Source: Pestalotiopsis fici W106-1 (lineage: Eukaryota; Ascomycota; Sordariomycetes; Amphisphaeriales; Sporocadaceae). From it: a DNA stretch of 64,000 nt. The notes beneath the pieces are model-generated. The model searched no databases. It was not told the origin of the DNA and saw nothing but the letters and a program-made list of their open reading frames with translations. The first letter of the stretch is position 1. The number at the start of each line of letters is the position of its first letter. Below, in pieces: positions 58,137 to 64,000 of the stretch. Position numbers and translations under genes: made by a program. Where the stretch lies: contig NW_006917091.1 in NCBI RefSeq assembly GCF_000516985.1, forward strand, positions 1,068,977-1,132,976, given 5' to 3'.

Positions 58137-59836
58137 TCATTCCTGACCTTTTTGATCTTGGGGTCCCGTAATTTCAAACACTGTATCAAAAATGATTAGC
58201 TTAGTACATCCACCGGAATTAACAAGTTGAAGGAAATAGATGACTTACAGTCAACATGAGTTGTAGCAAACTTGCGAGCTGGGGTCCTCTTCTGGAAAAG
58301 TATGTCTAGCTCTGCAAAGCTACGGTTCTTCGTCTCAGGCAGAAAGAAGAAGATCCACACGGCCCAAATGACGCACAGCCCAAAGTAGAACAAACCGCAT
58401 TTGGCGCCCCACCCCCAGGCATCGCTACTCGAGTTCAGCATACGCGGATTCAATTGCCCAATGATAATCTGGCCAGTGACATAGACAGCACGGCCAATGA
58501 CAATCGTCTGAGCGCGGACTCGATTCGATGAAGTCTCGGCAACGATCACATACGTCGTAGGGCCCAGTGAGACTTTGAAGATTGTCTGAACAATGATCAT
58601 GACAACTGCTACCGCAAGGGCCACGTTTGCGGCTCCTGGAATAAATCCCAAGATGCCGATAATGAGCATGGCCAGTCCGATACTCGTAGATCCCCAGAAG
58701 AAGAAAATGCGACGGCCAATCTTGCCCATGAGTATGATAGCGACACTCGTTGCCGCGATATTCACAGACTGAATGCCCATACTGTAGTTGAAGGCCTGGG
58801 TTGTTGGCATGCCTGCCGATTTCAGAAAAACGGCAGCGTAGGCGGTTACCGACTGGCCGTTGAGGATTTGGATAATCCAGGCCATGCAGACAATGAAAGT
58901 ACGACGCAGATTCGTGCCACGGAAACAGTCCCGGTAGCTGGAGTTGGCTGCTTCAATTTTTTCCATCTCGTTGGTGTGCTTCATGAGTGCTATCGACTGG
59001 GCCATGGTATGCTCGGTGTAAAAGTCCTTGCGCGCGAGGCGGCGGAGCGCCTTCTCGGCTTCGTCGATACGGTTGCGGCGGACTAGGTACCAAGGACTCT
59101 CGGGGGCAAAGACGCCAACAATGAACAGCGGAACGATCCAGACCCATTGCAGAGCGTAGGGTAATCTCCACCCGAGGTCTCCTGGAATATTGAGAGAGCC
59201 ACGCAGAACACCGGCAGCCAGAAATGAACCGGCACCCCAGCACATAGACACCCACGCGGTAAGGTAGCCGCGCAGAGCTGCAGGACAGATCTCGGCAGCG
59301 TAGGCTGTCGTTAGAGTCTGAAAAACACCCCATGGGATACCGCATAGGATGTTGGCTGCGAACAGCATCTGGACGTTGACGGCGAAGAAGAGGGTAAAGA
59401 TTGTACCAGCCATCAGCACCATGGTGGCCATGTAAACCTTGCGGGACCCGAAACGGGACTGCAAATAGCCATTCACCATGAGCCCGATTATGCTGCCAAT
59501 ATTATTGCCATTGGTGATGGCTGACTGCCATGATGCAGAAACATGCTGCTTGCCGTTGGCATCGGGCCAGCCGAAATGGGCGAGGTATGCATCGTGTGCG
59601 AAGAAGTTATTGATCAGGCCGACATCCATACCTTCCATGATCAAGGCCATACTAAGAAGACCACTGTAGATGACAGCGGGCCAGTACCTGGAAAAGAGTT
59701 CTTTGCGAGGAATTTTGGCTTCCTCATCACTGGCGGCTACGGCGGACTCGATTAACTCGGCTTGGGAGTCGCCGACTTCATGTTCAGCGTGCTTGATGGA
59801 CCCTGGTTTGGGACCAGCCTCCTTATCGGGCGTCAT
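58137..59836 (-). CDS. MFS sugar transporter, alpha-glucoside permease-like
   Basis: Exons 59836-58249 and 58180-58137 (68-nt intron, phase 1) give 543 aa. The ATG at 59836 (MTPDKEAG) is preferred because the open frame upstream begins only with TTG. A cytosolic N-terminus of about 60 residues precedes twelve predicted membrane segments with sugar-porter signatures: NGYLQSRFGSRKVYM, PESPWYLVRR, GKIGRR and the C-terminal PETKNRSFAELD. Similarity in style is to the maltose/general alpha-glucoside permease group; transport of a disaccharide or glycoside across the plasma membrane is inferred. The last exon adds only 14 residues. Confidence 0.92.
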
Positions 59837-61001
59837 GTTGGGGATTGTATTGTTGAAGAATCGGCCAGAGAGCAAGCTACGACAATAGATGATGCCGGAA
59901 GGTGAGCAAAGGGAAACTGAACCGAGACGAGGAGGTGAGGGGTTACAAGAGAGATATCACCAATTTTTGTTCAAGATGAGAAGAGACTTCTGCCAAGAAG
60001 ACTCGGCTGACAAGACACCGAGAGCCAACAGACTGTGCGTTCGTGGCGTTCTTATCACGGTCCCAAAAGTCATATCACCCGCATTTCCCCATGGGGGGCC
60101 TTACCCCATGAATGGATTCTATCCCCGGACTCCAAGCCATGCCAAGTAAACCAGGACTTCGCTAAACACGCATAACCGACCAAATCCTGCCAACCTACCT
60201 AGCTGCGCCGCTAGAGTCGGTCAGCTGAACCTCGAGGTGTGAACTTGGGGCCCCGGGCGAAAAGTTGAACTATCTTCAATATTTTTACTTGGCAAAAGGA
60301 ACACGTAGGAACCGCTCGTCTCGTACTACACCGAGCGGGCCGTGTGACCGAACGAGCCAGTGAACTACGCTGACGCAAATTCCTCGTATTTTGCATACCA
60401 AAGTTTGTCGACTTTGTCGGTAATCATGTAGCCATACAAGATCTGAGATTGTAAAGGCTGAAAATAGTGGCATGCATGCCAAGCGGAACCTCTGGAGAGC
60501 CCGTTCAATTGGAACAGTTACATCTTTGGCTTGAAATGGGAAAGCTCCATTAGGCTCAGGTACTCCAAAATTGAGCTCGCTAAGAATCAAATGTATGCTA
60601 CAGCACTGTCGATCCAAAAGTCGCCAATAGCGAAGAGATCAATGCTAGGCGTTGGAGGTTGGGGGGTGATACTGGGTGATGCCGCAATCGCCCTAGGGCC
60701 ACCACCATTCGCACTGTGATGCAACGCCCAACCCATCCAGCTGGGCTCGAGAACTCCGTGTCCTGCGCACGGCCCTACGCACTGTCTGCAGGGTGAGTGG
60801 TAGCTCTGGTTCGTATCACCATCTCCGCCAATAAGACGCTGGCGACTAGTTAGCTCTAGTTATCGGTAGGATTACAGTTTAGCGCGACGACTTTCTTTCA
60901 ATTTAGAGGAGCTCGCATATATCCATTCGGAGAGTGCTGGCCGTGCAAAGCTTTGCCTCAATAGCACCCTGACGAGGCTTTTCTATCTTCCTTCGCGCAA
61001 G
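59837..61001. other. Intergenic region
   Basis: Presumed promoter of the transporter gene. No further gene was seen. Confidence 0.45.
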
Positions 61002-61408
61002 CTAGCGATAATGCCTTAAAAGGAATGAGCTCCAATCCCGAGAAGAAAACTGTCTTGATAGCAGAGCCGGATCTTTTGATAACGAACTTGAGATCGACTT
61101 GGTGATCTCCAGCCTCACGACGGACCGAAGAGAAGGAACACAGCCCATAAGTATAACACAGGCCTGCTCCAGGCAGGCCCACAGGATCTCTAGGCTCGCA
61201 TTATACTGCACGTCCGTTGCTGTGGGACCGGATTGTTGATCGGCAATGTGGTTAAGACCAACGGCTCTGAGAATAGACATGGCCGTGGTGAAAAGAGATA
61301 CGCTCATGAGCAGTACGAGTCCAATACGTTGGCGTAAAGTCATTTGAAGCCGCCATATAACCATGACTGGAAGAAGGACGATGGTCAAATCGGAGAAGGT
61401 CCAGAGAG
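61002..61408 (-). pseudogene. 3' relic of a rhodopsin-like/PTH11-type membrane protein
   Basis: After an acceptor-like CTATAG the frame reads LWTFSDLTIVLLPVMVIW, then LQMTLRQRIGLVLLMSVSLF, and continues to a third hydrophobic segment (ILWACLEQACVILMGCVPSL) and a polar tail. This is the C-terminal half of the fungal rhodopsin-domain integral membrane family. The first four membrane segments are absent: only 104 bp separate it from the stop of the P450 gene upstream. It is probably a truncated remnant. Confidence 0.6.
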
Positions 61409-61512
61409 CTATAGTCCATTAGATATCACTGCGGATTCTAGCGCTTTGCTTCAACCATAGGATTCCAATTACCACTGAATGTAGTGCGCAATTTCTACGT
61501 GAAAAGCAACTA

Positions 61513-63274
61513 TCAATCGTCTCGTGAGGTCACAAATACCGTTAAGTTGCATCCAGCCTTGGTACCGATCCCAAAATTGTCCATCTCCAACTCGAAATCG
61601 CTCGCTGTAGCATCCTTAATTATGAAGTTGAAATTCTGCACTAGTTCAGCGATGAGAAGATATATTTCGGCCCACGCCAGACTTGAGAATTTCTTAGGTC
61701 AATATATCCACATTCAATGAAGCTGTTGAGGACTTACTGTATGCCAAGGCACGTCCTCGTCCCGCTTGAAAAGGGAGCAAATACCGCATCAAGGCTTTGG
61801 GTTTCCGGAGATTCAATCCACCGATCAGGGTTGAAGCGCAGAGGGCTAGGGTAAAGTTTTGGGTCAGTGTGCAAAAGAATCGTAGTCATTCCAGTGGGCG
61901 TTCCAGCAGGAATGCGCCAGTTGTTGTAATAAAGCTCCTGATTAGTGATGCGAGCCATCCTTGAGGCGATTCCGGGACTCAAACGCAGACCTTCTTTGAT
62001 GGTTGCTGTGAGATATGGTAATTGTTCGAGTTGCCTGAGTGTGACTGTTTCGGAAATTGCAGGTTGGAGAGAAGAAAGCTCTTTCCTAAGCATTTGAAGA
62101 ATATGATCATTTGCGTAGATGTGGAAAAGAATCAGCCTCAATACGTTGGCTGTCGTTTCAAATCCTGCACTTGTCACAGTAGCTACCTCTTCAAAGATAT
62201 GGTCAAAGGTCTTCTCGGAAGATGGAAGAGCCGAGTGAACCATCTCGTGTATCATGGAGTTCTGGTACTGGCTGTCTGGGTCAGAGGCTTCTGCAGCGGC
62301 CATAGTGTCTTGTGTGTCCCGTTCGGAGTTCTGTCGAAGGTGATTGTCATTTGATTAGCCCCGTAGCGGAGGAAACTAGACACGAATTACATTTGAAAAT
62401 TACCGACCTGGACATAACGGAGGAAAGCTTTGGTGCCATCGTCTGCTATTTTCATTGCCCAATCGATAGGCATTGCCCTCATTGTGGGGCCAAACCAGCG
62501 TACGTGCTTTGTGGTCCGCCAAAACACTCCAGCACCCTGAGACGCAATAGACAGTGCAACATTAAAATCTTTATGGTCTGTTTCGTTGTAACTTTTGCCA
62601 ATCACGTATTCGTTAATATTATCGCGTGTGAAAGCGCTAATAGCTGCTCCCAGATTGAAAGTAGTTCCAATGAGGCTCGTCATGCGAAGGGAAAGCTTTT
62701 TAGTATTTCGCCGAAGCATTTCTTGACGGCCGAGAACCTTCGTCTTTGCGAAGAAAGGAGCAATGGCACGGCGATGGGTCTTATGGAGATCATGGTCTGA
62801 AGTCCACACATCCGTTAGTGATATAGCTTCCCGGTATTATTGTACATACCTGAACCAAAAACCGTGGAAGATTTGGCACCGAATGCATCGTACGTCCAAG
62901 TATACTTGTCCCAGCGCCCGTCCACGCGATACAGCGTGCCGAAGAATGCCGGGTCGTGAACGTGAAGTTCATGCGGACTGATCCGGATAATTGGACCTTT
63001 GAAGAGTAAGGGTTAGATATGCTATTGCTGCATGAACATCTCGAGTGGTTTAGACGAGTGTATTACCATATTCTCTGTGAAGATCTGCAATCTTTCGTGT
63101 ATATTGTCCCTTCAAAACCACGTCGTAGTATGCCTCGTACCAGCGCGAGATTGCAGCGAGTTTCGGACCGGGAAAGACAGCCAATGGATGAAAAAACAAA
63201 CGATAGAATACAAGCGATACGTAGTAAGTGACAATTGCAGCTACTAACGTAGATAAAGCCATACCGCGGTCCAT
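61513..63274 (-). CDS. Cytochrome P450 monooxygenase
   Basis: Exons 63274-63067, 62996-62850, 62796-62408, 62330-61738 and 61681-61513 give 501 aa, all phases consistent. The N-terminal membrane anchor is LVAAIVTYYVSLVFYRLFF, followed by the Pro-rich FPGPKLAAISRWYEAYYD. The I-helix is AGFETTAN, the K-helix EGLRLSPG (ExxR), then FNPDRW and heme-binding FSSGTRTCLG. The last intron directly follows CLGI. The family is like fungal P450s related to trichodiene-oxygenase/benzoate-hydroxylase-type sequences, but no substrate can be assigned. A truncated paralogue lies at 35281-35851. It is next to the transporter and the two putative regulators, all on the minus strand. Confidence 0.92.
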
Positions 63275-64000
63275 CTTAGCTAGGGATGGTGTAGGGACTG
63301 CTGAGGACAGTTGCGACAAGCGATGCTCGAGTATCAGCAACAAGCGATCAGTCTCGTGAGCAATTACTAAAAAACGAGAAAAGAATATTAGTAAGGAGGC
63401 CTAGAATGCGCTGTTTGACAAGCAAGGAAGCTGGAGAATTGGTCCGAATTGTAGAGCTGGTTGTGGTAGTCAAAGAATACAGGGAGGCTGTTGGTGATAT
63501 GTTATTTTGCCTGCCTTAGCGCCATGTCTGTTAAGTGTGTGTGTACCGGGACTTGGGTATTAAGACTACTTGACGTACTATACTGGGCATAAGGGTTACT
63601 TATACCCATAGCCGAGTAATCCTTGTACTAGGTACATTGCTTGCATACAAACAACCAACAATATCATGCATGTATATGCACCGCAACGCCGTGCAAATTG
63701 TGTAGCGCGCTATATAACCAACTTACGTCTATATCGTACGTGGCTTATAAATGTACTTCACCACAGGGAACCGGGTAAAGATATACCAGGCAGCAGGCTG
63801 CTATCTAATGCCTAATTTAATTGCAGTGATTTCATGCAGTTGGTGAGTTGGTGCTTAACGGACCCCAACGGACCCCACCTTCAGCAACTTCAAATATTTG
63901 CTACTCTACTCAGTGCTGCCAGTTTTAGGGTGGTGTCTTGTAGTCTGTCTCGAAAAATCATGAATTCAGGCTCAAGGGTCAAGGGTCACATAGCTGCTGG
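63275..64000. other. Right-end region, presumed promoter of the P450
   Basis: No gene was seen. Confidence 0.45.

Noticed and set aside
61513..61640. Possible upstream exon of the rhodopsin-like relic in an alternative minus-strand frame
   Set aside because: The same DNA in another frame encodes the last exon of the P450 (LAWAEIYLLIAELVQNFNF), with correct phase and intron position.

Overview
The window looks like the nuclear genome of a filamentous ascomycete (Pezizomycotina). Genes carry many short introns (about 45-110 nt, mostly GT-AG with internal CTAAC/CTGAC-like branch points). The families are typical of that group: a HET-domain protein, a STAND receptor with a fungal N-terminal domain, a DUF3425 bZIP, a DUF2235 hydrolase and a secreted pectinesterase. 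All gene models were built by eye from splice signals, reading frame and recalled family motifs. No database search was run.

Left part (1-23 kb): an intron-containing tRNA-Trp; a GDE1-type SPX-ankyrin-GDPD protein (4.7-8.4 kb) with a 4-nt micro-exon; a 2OG-Fe(II) dioxygenase-like gene whose ATG appears to be GTG; a large multi-spanning membrane protein; a divergent G-protein alpha subunit fused to a STAND-type N-terminal domain; a zinc-type enoyl reductase/alcohol dehydrogenase; and a NACHT_N-NB-ARC-TPR receptor interrupted by an assembly gap inside its TPR array.

Middle (23-49 kb): a 7.7-kb gene for a secreted protein of about 2,516 residues with five tandem pectin-methylesterase-like domains and a Thr/Val-rich tail. 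After it come a gene-poor stretch with small terminal-inverted-repeat elements, a P450 relic, and an O-methyltransferase. Then follows a group of self/non-self-recognition-like genes: a SERAC1-like hydrolase fused to HEAT repeats and broken by a MITE insertion, a DUF2235 hydrolase, and a frameshifted HET gene. The MITE is present twice in opposite orientation, each copy with its own 5-bp target duplication. A separate hAT-like MITE with an 8-bp target duplication lies in the divergent promoter region of this group.

Right part (49-64 kb): an aldo/keto reductase, an SDR, a secreted FAD-linked oxidase, a bZIP/DUF3425 factor, a C2H2 zinc-finger protein, an alpha-glucoside-type MFS sugar transporter, a truncated rhodopsin-like membrane-protein relic and an intact cytochrome P450. 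Redox enzymes, a transporter and two possible regulators lie side by side without a PKS, NRPS or terpene synthase, so a catabolic or tailoring cluster is possible but unproven.

The most unusual items are the penta-domain pectinesterase, the G-alpha/STAND-domain fusion, the hydrolase-HEAT fusion with near-identical 99-bp repeats, and the paired MITE insertions that break it. Several recognition-type genes show lesions (MITE, frameshift, unusual introns), as would be expected for fast-evolving allorecognition loci.
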